The position numbers and the translations under genes are program-made. The notes under the pieces are model-generated. The model was not told the DNA's origin, did not search any database, and saw nothing but the letters and a program-made list of their open reading frames with translations. DNA of 64,000 nt from Paracyclopina nana (lineage: Eukaryota; Arthropoda; Copepoda; Cyclopoida; Cyclopettidae): the NCBI GenBank assembly GCA_019096065.1, contig JAGUCH010000007.1, positions 5,044,501 through 5,108,500 on the forward strand, read 5' to 3'. Positions 23,301 to 34,101 of this stretch are shown here, piece by piece; position 1 is the first letter of the stretch, and the number at the start of each line of letters is the position of its first letter.

Positions 23301-26300
23301 GTGAGGTTGATTAGGTGGGTGAGGTGATTGAGGTTGATGAGGTGGGTGAGGTGAGTGAGGTTGATGAGGCGAGTGAGGTGAGTGAGGTTGATGAGGCGAG
23401 TGAGGTGAGTGAGGTTGATGAGGCGAGTGAGGTGAGTGAGGTTGATGAGGTGGGTGAGGTGAGTGAGGTTGATGAGGTGAGTGAGGTTGATGAGGCGAGT
23501 GAGGTGAGTGAGGTTGATGAGGCGAGTGAGGTGAGTGAGGTTGATGAGGCGATTGAGGTGAGTGAGGTTGATGAGGTGGGTGAGGTGAGTGAGGTTGATG
23601 AGGTGGGTGAGGTGAGTGAGGTTGATGAGGCGAGTGAGGTGAGTGAGGTTGATGAGGTGGGTGAGGTGGGTGAGGTGAGTGAGGTTGATGAGGCGAGTGA
23701 GGTGGGTGAGGTGAGTGAGGTTGATGAGGCGAGTGAGGTGAGTGAGGTTGATGAGGAAAGTGAGGTGAGTGAGGTTGATGAGGTGAGTGGGTGAGGTTGA
23801 TGTGCATTGTGTGATTTTGGGATTTCTGTGCGTTTCTATGGTGAATGAGGCTGGTGTGTGCATTGTGTGATTTCGGGATTTCTGTGCGCTGGTTATCTGG
23901 CCACTGCCGTTTGTCACCATTTACTTAAACATACTTTTTTGCTGCTTTTTTCCAAGTTTTGGCTTGGTCTCAAAAATCAGACATTTATGATCAGCTGAAC
24001 TGAGTTCATATGTCTCTGCTGAGTGAATTTGGATGAGTTGGACCATAAACTAAGTGTTGAAGCAAAAAAAGTTGAAAAATGCTAATTTTTGATATTGGCC
24101 AAAACGGACAAAATGAAGCCTCCCTGGCCTAGTGTGCATTGTGCACAACGCGATCACTGTGGACAACGGGATAATGGTGCACAACGCCATCATTGTGCAC
24201 AATGAGACCAATGTGAAAAATGGGGTTAGGTTAGGTTTACACGCTGTACACGCTGTACACGCTGTACACGCTGTACACGCTGTACACGCTGTACACGCTG
24301 TACACGCTGTACACGCTGTACACGCTGTACACGCTGTACACGCTGTACACGCTGTACACGCTGTACACGCTGTACACGCTGTACACGCTGTACACGCTGT
24401 ACACGCTGTACACGCTGTACACGCTGTACACGCTGTACACGCTGTACACGCTGTACACGCTGTACACGCTGTACACGCTGTACACGCTGTACACGCTGTA
24501 CACGCTGTACACGCTGTACACGCTGTACACGCTGTACACGCTGTACACGCTGTACACGCTGTACACGCTGTACACGCTGTACACGCTGTACACGCTGTAC
24601 ACGCTGTACACGCTGTACACGCTGTACACGCTGTACACGCTGTACACGCTGTACACGCTGTACACGCTGTACACGCTGTACACGCTGTACACGCTGTACA
24701 CGCTGTACACGCTGTACACGCTGTACACGCTGTACACGCTGTACACGCTGTACACGCTGTACACGCTGTACACGCTGTACACGCTGTACACGCTGTACAC
24801 GCTGTACACGCTGTACACGCTGTACACGCTGTACACGCTGTACACGCTGTACACGCTGTACACGCTGTACACGCTGTACACGCTGTACACGCTGTACACG
24901 CTGTACACGCTGTACACGCTGTACACGCTGTACACGCTGTACACGCTGTACACGCTGTACACGCTGTACACGCTGTACACGCTGTACACGCTGTACACGC
25001 TGTACACGCTGTACAAAATGTACACGCTGTACACGCTGTACACGCTGTACACGCTGTACACGCTGTACACGCTGTACACGCTGTACACGCTGTACACGCT
25101 GTACACGCTGTACACGCTGTACACGCTGTACACGCTGTACACGCTGTACACGCTGTACACGCTGTACACGCTGTACACGCTGTACACGCTGTACAAAATG
25201 TACACGCTGTACAAAATGTACACGCTGTACACGCTGTACAAAATGTACACGCTGTACATGCTGAACACGCTGTACACGCTGATCACAATGTACACGCTGT
25301 ACACGCTGATCACAATGCACACACTGTACATGCTGATCACAATGTACACGCTGTACATAATGATCACAATGTACACGCTGTACACGCTGCACACACTGTA
25401 CACGAAGCACACAATGTACACGCTGTACACGCTGTACACGCTGTACACGTACACGCTGTACACGCTGTACACGTACACGCTGTACACGCTGTACACCCTT
25501 GTACACCCTGATCACAATGTACACCCTGATCACAATGTACACCCTGATCACAATGTACACACTGTACACACTGAACACAATGCACACGCTGTACACAATG
25601 CACACGCTGTACACAATGTACATACTTAACTCTTTTATTATTGAGAAATTGTTATTGTTTATTTCTAAGTTTTGCTTGCATATGTCACCTGGCTATGCAG
25701 TCGCGGCCGTTTTGCGGGTAAGCCAGGGTGGGTGCTCAGAGCCACTCCAATGGATTCTCGATCTAGTATTTGCCTCACATTTTTCGATTCCACCACATCA
25801 GCAATATACCTTGAAAGATGACAATTTTTATGGGAAACAGAAAAATCCAGAGCATTTCAAAATTTCTTACTCAACTGGAAGCATTTTGAGAAACTCTTTC
25901 GTTTTGAGCATTTTCTTCACTAGCTTCTTTGCAGGAAAATCCTCAGTGATATTTTTTACAAATTGAGGCCGCGCCTGGATCAAGCTTGCAATTGTGGCAT
26001 ATGGAATGGTTGACTCGAGCCTTTCGGCCAAAGTCCTATCCATCATCAGTGTATGAATGGTAGACGATCTGAGCCTCGAGATCAGTTCTTTCCAACGGAG
26101 TACATGATCTAATTGACAGTCACTCAATCCTGAGATCAACTCCGGATTCTTGTCAGCGTTGGCAACATTCATGTCGAGATTGAACGGATCAAAAATGTAC
26201 TTGATTTGCGTCCTCTCAAATTCGGACAAGCCTTGAACAACCAAATCATGGGGGTCAACATAGTAGTCATAATCCGGAAGAACCGTCAAAAGCTCATCTT

Positions 26301-26623
26301 TCACATCGAGCGCTTTTTGCTCGACTTTTTCAAGAACTTTGGCGGCCTCGTCTAACTGTTTCCTTTTGGCCCGAAGATCTTTCCTGAACTGAGTACAATT
26401 CAAGACTGGACTTTGCCCGGCATTTTTAACGACGAGCTGGTGAATCCTTTAAAATAAATGAAGCTCTTGACAAACTAAATGACACGTGGGTTGCTCCTTA
26501 CCAAGGTTTGTCGAGAATGAACGTATCCGGATCGGCCTCGTCATAGTCAAAATAGATGAGAGCTTTTGAGGAACTGGTCACAGTAAAGGTAACGGCTAAA
26601 GTTATCCACTGAAGTACTGACAT
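17336..26623 (-). CDS. Secreted orphan protein split by a transposon-intron
   Basis: Four minus-strand exons, 26502-26623, 25871-26446, 25689-25809 and 17336-17758, join with phases 2, 2, 0 to 413 residues. Residues 1-20 form a signal peptide (MSVLQWITLAVTFTVTS). The rest is soluble, mostly helical and slightly acidic (YFDYDEADPDTF, DYDYYVDPHDL, then FANQ/FSSNK-type segments), with no domain I recognise. A frame reading past the exon 2 donor (GA|GTAAGA) stops at 25867, but the 61-bp intron to 25809 restores frame exactly and continues as EYIADVVESK. The 7.9-kb intron 3 is a foldback element whose termini provide both splice sites. The spliced product carries 12 extra residues (RPRLHSQSRPAK, about 267-278) from element ends and target duplication. 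Without the element LPAK would run directly into LGPNG. Convergent with the TRC8-like gene, 60 bp away. Confidence 0.75.
17743..17750. repeat. Target-site duplication GTTTTGCG, left copy
   Basis: GTTTTGCG directly abuts the left inverted terminus and recurs abutting the right one at 25709-25716. Read on the coding strand it is CGCAAAAC, encoding Ala-Lys in both flanking exons. Confidence 0.85.
17803..18299. repeat. 9-bp satellite (GTGTACAGC)n, left arm
   Basis: Degenerate units (GTGTACATT, GTGATCATT) at 17820-18006 lead into about 32 perfect GTGTACAGC copies at about 18007-18299. The unit contains palindromic TGTACA. Because the period is a multiple of three and no frame contains a stop, long false ORFs arise on both strands. 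Confidence 0.95.
18675..18870. repeat. Two-copy tandem repeat of about 107 bp
   Basis: GTCAAAATGATRTYTGATTT recurs at about 18708 and 18815 with flanking TTATTTGCARCAACTTTTG in both, inside the left spacer of the foldback element. It is not seen in the right spacer. Confidence 0.6.
19280..20848. repeat. 27-bp minisatellite, left arm
   Basis: Units CCTCATCAA + CCTCACTCA + CCTCACTCG (or CCTCACCCA) repeat for almost 1.6 kb with local drop-outs of single 9-mers. Stop-free on both strands, which creates false 534- and 558-residue ORFs of INLTHLTHL and DEVGEVSEV type. Confidence 0.95.
21291..22985. repeat. 158-bp tandem array at the centre of the element
   Basis: About eleven head-to-tail copies beginning TTGTCCCGAAATGCAATTTT, with CACGTTACGCGAGTTTCGC inside, period 157-160 bp. 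Two sub-variants alternate after the CTCCTAG block (one with CTCGAAAAGTTGC, one with TTTTAAAA). The last copy is cut off at TCAGTTCTTAT where the inverted 27-bp array begins. Confidence 0.93.
22986..23795. repeat. 27-bp minisatellite, right arm (inverted)
   Basis: Reverse-complement orientation of the 19280-20848 array (GATGAGGCGAGTGAGGTGAGTGAG-type units), about half as long. It is followed at 23800-23911 by a nearly exact inverted copy of 19180-19290. Confidence 0.93.
24238..25620. repeat. 9-bp satellite (ACACGCTGT)n, right arm (inverted)
   Basis: Over 100 near-perfect ACACGCTGT units, then degenerate units with ACAAAATGT, GATCACAATG and ACCCTGATC variants toward 25620. It is the inverse of the left array but nearly three times as long. 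Confidence 0.95.
25709..25716. repeat. Target-site duplication GTTTTGCG, right copy
   Basis: Identical to 17743-17750 and directly abutting the right TIR. On the minus strand it is the last host exon sequence (CGCAAAAC) before the element. Confidence 0.85.
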
Positions 26624-27205
26624 GGTTCCAGAGAAAACTCGGTTGAAGACATATGTTCCATTTACGTGCGAAAAGAGAAAACTGAGAAGCGAGAACGAAA
26701 CGATCTACAAATCGTCTCAGTTTAAGCGAAAAGTACTAAAAAATGCACTTATGAACTATTGCTCAATTTGGTGCACGAAAATAGTAGGAAAATTAACGCT
26801 GTTCCATTTGGCAGAAAATATAATCAACTGTATTAATACTTTTAAGTTTACTTATCTAGTAACTTTAGCGATGTTTGCCTTGAAACTTGAGAGGTTGACG
26901 AGTGAACAAATAAAACTTCCGTAAAGTGAGCTTCATTTCCTGAGGCTTTAAATTAGCCAATAGTTTCAAGTTTAATCAAACTAACACTACAAATACAACA
27001 TTTTTTCATTTCATGTAGCTGAAAAATTATTATGAGACTATTTTTGCGTGCAATAAAATGCATTTGTAAGATTTTTATTTTTATTCGCCATTAGTATTGA
27101 GTTTAGATTGACTTATATATCGATCTAGCTAAGTGGTTTTTTTTTGCATTTTGGAAACTGGAAAAGTCACTGACATTTTATATTTAGTAAATTGCGAAAA
27201 CTGCC
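26624..27205. other. Divergent intergenic promoter region
   Basis: About 580 bp between the secreted orphan gene (minus) and FBXO28 (plus). AT-rich; a TATATAT stretch near 27113-27119 lies about 90 bp before the FBXO28 ATG. No other feature was seen. Confidence 0.45.
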
Positions 27206-28525
27206 ATGGATTGTAAGGAAGAACCGTTTCCAATTCAAGATTTGCCATCTGCTGTCATATGCGAAGTGTTGTCATATCTCACATATGACCAAGTGGCAAA
27301 AATGCGGATCGTCAGCAAATTGTAATTCTCATTATCAATGTCCGCATTTTCCGATGATTAGATGAAGTTTCGTTCCAGCTTTGACTCTGTTTGCCGTCAG
27401 CATTTGAACCGTGGTTTTCAAATCATCGAGCATGTGCAGAGTCGTTATTTGAAAAAGCTGAAAGCCCAACTGCCACGTCGAGAATCTGCCCGGAGAAGTC
27501 ACCCTTTTGCTCGACATTGTGACATTTTGACTGCCATTGACACGAGGTACAAACAGTTTCTTAAGTTTTCATGCACTCTCATTTTTTTGCTGAAATGCTT
27601 AGCTTCATTGTGATATTTTTCGAAGCAGTACAGATTTCACTGAAAATCATTTGCTTATGGAAAAATATTTTTTGCAGGCTCAATTTGCTATCGATGACAT
27701 TTAGCAAGTACATTGATGCCAAGCTGTGTTGCTTCATCCCTGGCAAGATCATCGATGAGATCTACAACGTCATTAATGTGCTTAAAAACAGCCTCAACGA
27801 GCCTCCCAAATATTCCTCTGAAGTTCTGCAAGTAAGCACTTTGACAAGGAATTAATCAAGCTTTTTCCCTTTTGTACATGGTTATCATTTCCAAGGAGCT
27901 ACGTGATATATCTTCAATGGCGATGGAGCATTTTGATGACAAAATCGTGCCTGGTTTGCTGCAAGCCCATCAAGCCAAGGCTATTACATCCTCACCACTA
28001 ATGGCCGTTTCTCCCAATCACTTGACTCCATCGAGGCTGCTCTCCAATCCGGCATTTTACAATATGGCATCAGCCTCTTCTCCATCTGTCTCGTCATCAA
28101 GCCCTCGAGCCTTTTCCTTGGGCAGAGTGAGCCACGTTCGTGACGAATTTCTTGCCCATAAAAAGAAGATGTCAGAAGCGCTGACGAGTCAGAAGATTTT
28201 CTTCAAAAAAGTACCGCAGCATACTATTTTATGGCCTCTAGAAGGGATCTGATTTCCTCTCTTTCTACTTTTCCAGGTGTTGAAGAAGCATAGAGATCAC
28301 ATTGAGGCCCTGGAAAAAGAGCTGAGCTCACAGGCCAACTTGATTTCTGCCCAGTCTGAAATGCTCAAAGAGATGAACAAAAAGATGCTGGAAAATGAGC
28401 AAAAGTTGGCAGATTTTTTGCAAGCCAAAGATGTCGTGTGCTCCAGCCTCAAAAGGCAGATTGACGAGGAGGATGGTGACAGCAAAGATGAATGTAGCCA
28501 GAAAAAGAAGCTCAAAGCCACCTAG
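27206..28525 (+). CDS. FBXO28: F-box only protein 28
   Basis: Substrate adaptor of an SCF (SKP1-CUL1-F-box) ubiquitin ligase, nuclear in vertebrates. Five exons, 27206-27321, 27379-27546, 27678-27831, 27896-28210 and 28277-28525, give 333 residues (human about 368). Seen: F-box LPSAVICEVLSYLTYDQ at about 12-45; then family blocks HLNRGF, KAQLPRRES, HPFARHCDILTAI, CCFIPGKIIDEIY and ELRDISSMAMEHFDDKIVP; a Ser/Pro linker; and a C-terminal coiled coil (about 260-320). These blocks match vertebrate FBXO28 in order. The CAG|C acceptor at 27379 was chosen over the earlier ATTAG because it gives VSKFFDSVCR, as in the family. Confidence 0.95.
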
Positions 28526-28871
28526 GAATTATTCATGCATGATCCTCCAACTTTCCCACCAATCTCAAGTATGTAGAGAATCTTATCATCACATGACGGC
28601 ACACACAAAAGAGGCTTAATTTTTGTCAAAGCTACTATTTTATTTCACGAGAGTTGCAGCATTCGCCGAAAGAAATTTGCTTGTTGAACACATTCAAGCT
28701 GGAAATTAATCTGTGTTTTTTTGATGATGGATTATTAAAAATCTCTAGTGCAAGTTTCTCTTCTTCAAAATGAGGATGTTCGTTGCTGGTAGCTGAAGTT
28801 GGCTCTATTATTATAGTAGTACGGTGTATAATTATATTGAGGACATCCAAAAAAGGACCATTTATTAGCAT
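28526..28871. other. Convergent 3' region of FBXO28 and NDRG
   Basis: 346 bp between two tail-to-tail genes. Only UTR-like AT-rich sequence is present. Confidence 0.5.
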
Positions 28872-31800
28872 TTATTTCTCATCCTTGGACGAGATCGAAA
28901 GTCTTCTGATGTTGGGCTTGTCATAGTCTTCCATCGAGATCGACCTTTGCCTCCTCGCATTTCCCTGCGTGGAAAAAGATATGGGTTTTCCTGGAAGGCC
29001 ATAACTTGGTTAGTGCGTGCACATGTTACCTCACTGTCCGTGGACGACCTTCGCTCCACTCCGGGGAGAGTAACGCTTGTCAGCCATCCCAGGCCTTTGC
29101 AAAACAGCAAAATTGAGTTGGCCAACTTGGCAGGGGCCTCCTCAACGACACTTCCCACGCCATCCACTTTCAAGAGGCTCGTTCGTGTCTGAAACAAATT
29201 ATGCTTTGTAAGGAAGGGCAGGGCTCTCTTGTTCTGATCAAAGATGGCTCCCTTGTGGCTTCAAAATCTGCTTAACTACTAAAAAAGGTAGCTTGTAGAT
29301 TCGAGAGGAAACTATATTGGAAAAAGTAACCTTTAGCAGGTAGGAGTTTTGGCCCTTATGAAAAATTCATTGCAGGATAGCTAGGTCATGGTGCACTCGT
29401 AACATGGCTGAAAATTTGATGAGCTTTTCTCTGAGTACAAGCAATATAGAGCTTCATTTGCGCATTTGACTAAAAGCTTGCTTAAAGCTTGGATGAATGA
29501 TCAGATGATCCAAAACGCTTGTTGCATTGGCATCAGTGCCTGGCAGAAAGTCCGAAAACAAAAACATATTCCTTCGCATAAGAACCACACGATTATGTGC
29601 GAGTTGTTGCAATACTAAAGTAAAAGCTACATTGTTTTTTATCATTCTATATGCTTAGATTCGGCTTTAACTTGTATAAATTCTACCTGCACGCATTGAG
29701 TGCACTATAATATATGTGTTTGCGTAGATCTTATATGCATTAAATTCTAATTATTCATTGCATTGATTTTTAATTGCCGATTTATAATAGACGTATCAAG
29801 AAAAATTGACTGCGTGAATTCTTAATAGAGGTCACATCTAAGGATTCAATCCGAAAAATATTTGCTAAGATTCTGTAATATTGAAAGCTGAAATGCATTC
29901 TTAAAGCAGAGTCACGGCAAATTGATCGCAAGTGTGTGGAATAGTGATTTTAGGGCAAGACTCACTTTATCCATGTGGGAATGCATGTATTCAGCCGCTG
30001 CACACTGGGACGACTTGGATCCCACGACCAAAAGTGCATCACACTTGAGATCACTCTGCAGTTTGCCCGATATGTCGACCCGATTCATGAAGGAGTCCAG
30101 GAATTTCTGCAAGTTCTTCTTGTTGATCGTGGACTTTTTCATCTCCTCTTTGAACTTTTCCAAAGCGCACTCCTTGTCCTCGTGATCCTCAAACTGAAAG
30201 TATAGGGGCCTTTTTACCTTTAAGCACCAATGTGTATAGGGAAAGATTTAGAAAAGCCTCCTCCTCATGCTTATGCAAATGTTGAGAGGCTTCGAACATG
30301 CCATGTCAATACAAGGATTTTAAAATCGAATAGTGCAACACGTAAAAGAAAGTTTTGCTATTTTCCATGACTTTTCATGTGAACAAGGTATAAAAAAGAG
30401 CCTTGAAATTCAATTTTTGAGGGGAGAATTCAATTTTGGGCCAACTGAAAATTACATTTTCACTGGAAGACAATTTCTTCAGATTCGTTGAATATTTATG
30501 AATATTGGCTCCTTTTTCAATTTTTAATTAGAATGACCGGATAAAATCTCTATTATTGAATGAAAAACCTCCAAATTTAAAATCATTTCTTCATTTAAAG
30601 GCTCCTAATTGTGAGAATAGTGAATTTAAAAAATAAAAACATTAGGACCTAAAATCTACCAAAAGTTCATTTTTAATTCCATGAAAATCCTGAATTAATC
30701 TGAATTACATTTTTCCAGCTAAAAAGTTTTTAATATTGAATTTTAGATTGAAAATTCCTGACCTTATGCCCGTATTTCCGGAAAGCAATGACATGCTCCG
30801 CAGTGGGATTGATATGGCCCAACTTCCATTTCTTGAACCTGTCCTTGAGGTTCTCCATCATGGTGACCTTGTTGGTGGTGGGGTTCAGCAGGATCACGCC
30901 CAAGCATCTCGTCACGTGCATCATGCCGAAGCGCACAACGACATTGGAGCCAGCACCGTCGCCGAGTCCGATGCAGTACCTGATCCTCAGCTGATCCAGG
31001 ACTGTGACCAGGTCCTCGCCCAAGCTCTGTATAGCGGGAAAGTTGAAGTCCTCTGGCAAGTCCTCAGCATTGTCTTCTTGTCCCGGAACGTCCACGTGGA
31101 CGAAAATGGCGCGTTTTTTGATCTCTTCAAAAGTCTCGTGCTCAATCAAGGCCTCCCAAGCAGTATGATTGGTGCCAATGTCATGCACGGTGAGGAAAAC
31201 GCATTTCTTGTCCTTGTCACGATGGGCATCTTCCAAATCTCCCTATTAGCGAAAAACCATCAATTCTTTAGCTTGGAGGAAAATGCAAGCATATTGATCC
31301 CAAGATTGATCCTTGAATAAGCTTTTGCAAGTTGTGTGCACTTTTAATTACAATATATACTATATATAGTCCTTTATTTGCTCTTCTTATTGCTACGTGC
31401 GTATATATAAATGCATATTATACCGTCTGACCGTTCAAAATTGGACGGTGCGGGAATCAAAAGTTTGTGTTATGATTTCATGAATTTTGAGGCTTAATGG
31501 GTATCGTTGGAAAGCTTGAACCTTTGGACATCTTTTTTGTTTTCTGACAAAATGAAAAATATTATTGAGAATTCCGCGTGACAGCAAAAATAAATGATGC
31601 ATCAGTTTTTTCATGACAATTTTCTGGGTTGACTTGGGAAAATTGAATTTTCCCGGTTTATTCCTCTTTCAATTGATTTTTTCTACTTTTACAAAAAAGA
31701 TGGAAAAAGGCTCAATCTTTCCAACGATATCATTTAAAAGTCCTGTATATATTGAATATGTGTCAAAAAGTGTAGATTTCCGTACCGTCCAATTTTGAAC

Positions 31801-32251
31801 GGTCAGACTGTATATGCTGCAAGCTAGCCTTCTTTTGTTCCATTAATCTGGAAAAAGTAGCTTTGAAGCCCTTTTGTTAAAAAATCCATGTGGTTGCAGT
31901 AAATACGTAATTACAAACTGCTTAATAATTCAGTCTCCTCTGGCTTTCACACATTTGCAGATTTCTAGTCCAAACTGCTTGCTAGTGTTCTGCTTCAAAG
32001 GATGCATTTCTGACACTGACCGCATGCTAAATTATGCATTAAAAATAGCATCCGTTTCTCATACAGCTTACTTGAACGTAGACATTGAGAGCTCCACTTT
32101 TCTCTGTTGGCACAACATGGTGATGGAAACCTGAGGGCGTTTTTCGTGGTGAAGCTTGTGGAGCTGTGGCCTCAGATGAGGCCTTGGAGGTCTTGTCATC
32201 ATCCTCAGCTGTGGCAGTGGGAGCGACGTCTTCGTTTTTGTTGTCAGACAT
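28872..32251 (-). CDS. NDRG: NDRG family protein (alpha/beta-hydrolase-like, non-enzymatic)
   Basis: Cytoplasmic NDRG homologue implicated in differentiation and stress responses. Five exons, 32072-32251, 30763-31242, 29966-30193, 29030-29188 and 28872-28964, give 379 residues, normal for the family. Seen: a low-complexity N-terminus; LTVHDIGTNH; RIRYCIGLGDGAGSNVVVRF, where the hydrolase nucleophile is absent as usual for NDRGs; CDALLVVGSKS; and TSLLKVDGVGSVVEEAPAKL. The last exon was placed by splicing the E|GTAACA donor to a CAG before GNARRQRSISM, which gives the family's basophilic-kinase phosphosites (RRQRSISM and IRRLSI, matching RxRxxS and RRxS). Reading straight through exon 4 gives no such tail. 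Intron 1 carries a TA-flanked MITE. Confidence 0.92.
31423..31810. mobile_element. MITE with TA target duplication (Tc1/mariner-like)
   Basis: Ends are C[C/A]GTCTGACCGTTCAAAATT and its inverse, about 27 bp, flanked on both sides by TA. 388 bp, non-coding, in NDRG intron 1. Confidence 0.8.
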
Positions 32252-32880
32252 GATGATGACTTGATTTTGAAGTGGCCAATTCAAACCTCGAATACTAACT
32301 AACAGTATATGTATTGCGTTCTAGCACACCCACATACATAAGGGGCGAGGAAAGGCCATCGACTTTCTTCAAAGGCTCTACTATAGCATCAGGATATTCA
32401 CTGTAAACAATTTTTGTTTAATACATTTTCATAAGCGGCAAATTTATTCCAGGAATTATAATTAGGCTCCACTTCCGTAAACTGCCAATTTTGCAAATGC
32501 GTGATAAATTCGAGCTTGAAAAACATCAAGATTCAATAAATCTATAAAGTACTCTTTTTTCATAAGTAGCTAGCGCCATCTAGCGGGAAATTGATTCCCC
32601 ATTCTTTTAAGATATATATGGTAGAAGTTGAAGATATATCCTGGTCCCCTTATTTTGGATGGCGCTGGGGAAGGAAAGTAGAAAGCTGTGTTAGACCCCA
32701 TTGGAGGAAAGAGAGGATATGTGTAAAGGCTGAGAAAAGAAAGGCCGTTGCACGTTGGCTCGACGGCCTTCATAGAGAGAAGAATCGATCTCGCTCCTCT
32801 CTAATCTCCAGACGAGAAAAAGGAAGAAAGACGTACGAATAAAAAAATTCTAATCAGATGTTGAATTTTCAGGGCTTTTT
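32252..32880. other. Intergenic with one CTCF-like motif
   Basis: Upstream region of NDRG and 3' region of the LRR gene. AGCGCCATCT (minus-strand AGATGGCGCT) at 32572-32581 with CCGCTAG-type flank is the only recognisable site. Confidence 0.45.
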
Positions 32881-33861
32881 TTACAAGTCCGAATCTCGGA
32901 TGAATCTGTTTCCTTCGGAATGATTTCCAGAGTAACGATAACGACGCTTTCCATAAATGGCTTCATTAGAGGAATAATGGACGCTATTGGAGGATGACGA
33001 TGCACTGTTATGGTTGCAATGCGTGATGAGGAAACCCGAATGCGCTGGGTGATTTCTTGTCAAATGAGTAAGTGCAACGTGTCCACTGTGAAGGCTTTCT
33101 ACACGTTCAAGGTCGTTAATGGGAAGTGAGTCGAGAAACATCAGATTTGGCAACACATGGGCCACGTGTAATCGATACCTATAATTAAATAAATGGCCTC
33201 TTTTTCGTTAATCCACATTGCCTTGGAAAAAAGCCACGCCTTGCAACTAATCCCTATGCATGGAGGCAAATTAGGTGCAATTTTCAATCACCTTTTGTAG
33301 CTGGCCTCTGAAATGTCATCAGAGTGATGGAATCCAGATGCCACGGGATGAGGGCAAGCTGCATTTCCGAGCAAACTGAGCAATGTCATGGAAGGCATCT
33401 TGGTTGACAGCTGTGACATCAAAAGGCTCAAATCCATGAACTCATTCTTGTTCAAACTAAAATACTATATGCATGGTTGTATCACTTTTTTTTTGGCTGT
33501 GGGCTCATATTTACCTGAGGGTTTTGGTGTGCTTCAAATAAGGCAAACAATGGCTGTCTGAAAGGCCACAGCTGTCCATGGTCAACGTCTGTAGAGCAAA
33601 CATTTGCTCAAGAGGACTCAAGTCAAGGTCCAGCCGACAAAAGCTCAAATCCAGGTCCAAAATGCAAGCACTCATTTGGCCAATTACACTCAGGCTGGAA
33701 CTTGGCAAGAACAGACTCTCTTGGCCTAAATGGTGAAATTATCAAGCGTGTAAGAGATGGTCTTATTTTTTAGATGTACCTGTGTAAATCAGCTTTGATC
33801 CTAATTTCGTAAGGCCCGACTTTTCGAGCCTTTCCAACACTTGCTCTTCTGGTTCTGACAT
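32881..33861 (-). CDS. LRMDA: Leucine-rich repeat protein, LRMDA-like
   Basis: Four exons, 33780-33861, 33515-33725, 33292-33456 and 32881-33178, give 251 residues. Seen: short LRRs (LDLDLSFCRLDLDLSPL, LQTLTMDSCGLSD, LRSLNKN-type cap), then LSLLGNAACPHP, SEASYKRYRLHV, LPNLMFLDSLPINDLER. This LRR-cap block (LLGN.ACP, YKRYR, LPNL.FLD) matches LRMDA, the melanocyte-differentiation LRR protein. The C-terminal 75 residues (Ser, His, Asn, Arg) are divergent. Function in invertebrates is unknown to me. The homology call is by motif recognition, not alignment. Confidence 0.78.
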
Positions 33862-34101
33862 TTTGATTATAGACTAGCTAGCCAATCTCTTATCTCTTTA
33901 CGCAGAATGTTTTGGAACGCTATCTACGATGCAAAAGTAAATATACTGGTACATAAATCATTTATTTGTTTTTGGATGGGTCACCTATCAACAAAAATTA
34001 TCATATGATCAATTACTTTTTCTTTTTGGTGTGACTTCATAAGTGTAGTATATATAATAGTAAAATGCTACTGACTTGTAATAAAAGTTTTTGGCAAACA
34101 A

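Larger units (their letters stand above)
17751..25708. mobile_element. 8-kb foldback introner with perfect 52-bp TIRs and satellite arms
   Basis: TIRs are 17751-17802 and 25657-25708, exact reverse complements starting GGCCGCGAC. Left to right: 9-bp array (to 18299), unique spacer, an inverted flank at 19180-19290, 27-bp array (19280-20848), centre with a 158-bp array (21291-22985), inverted 27-bp array (to 23795), inverted flank (23800-23911), spacer, inverted 9-bp array (24238-25620). No transposase frame is visible. The 8-bp target duplication is the length used by hAT and P superfamilies. Architecture resembles Foldback-type elements, whose long inverted repeats are made of tandem repeats. 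In the minus-strand transcript the 25708 end has CCAG|GTGACA (donor) and the 17751 end has TATGCAG|TCG (acceptor), so the whole element is removed as an intron. Confidence 0.85.

Noticed and set aside
22892-23920. ORFs in the inverted 27-bp array
   Set aside because: Mirror of the left array; same explanation.
24132-25629. ORFs of VHA, VQR or LYT repeats up to 465 codons
   Set aside because: Translations of the inverted 9-bp satellite. Frames differ only by register of the same unit.
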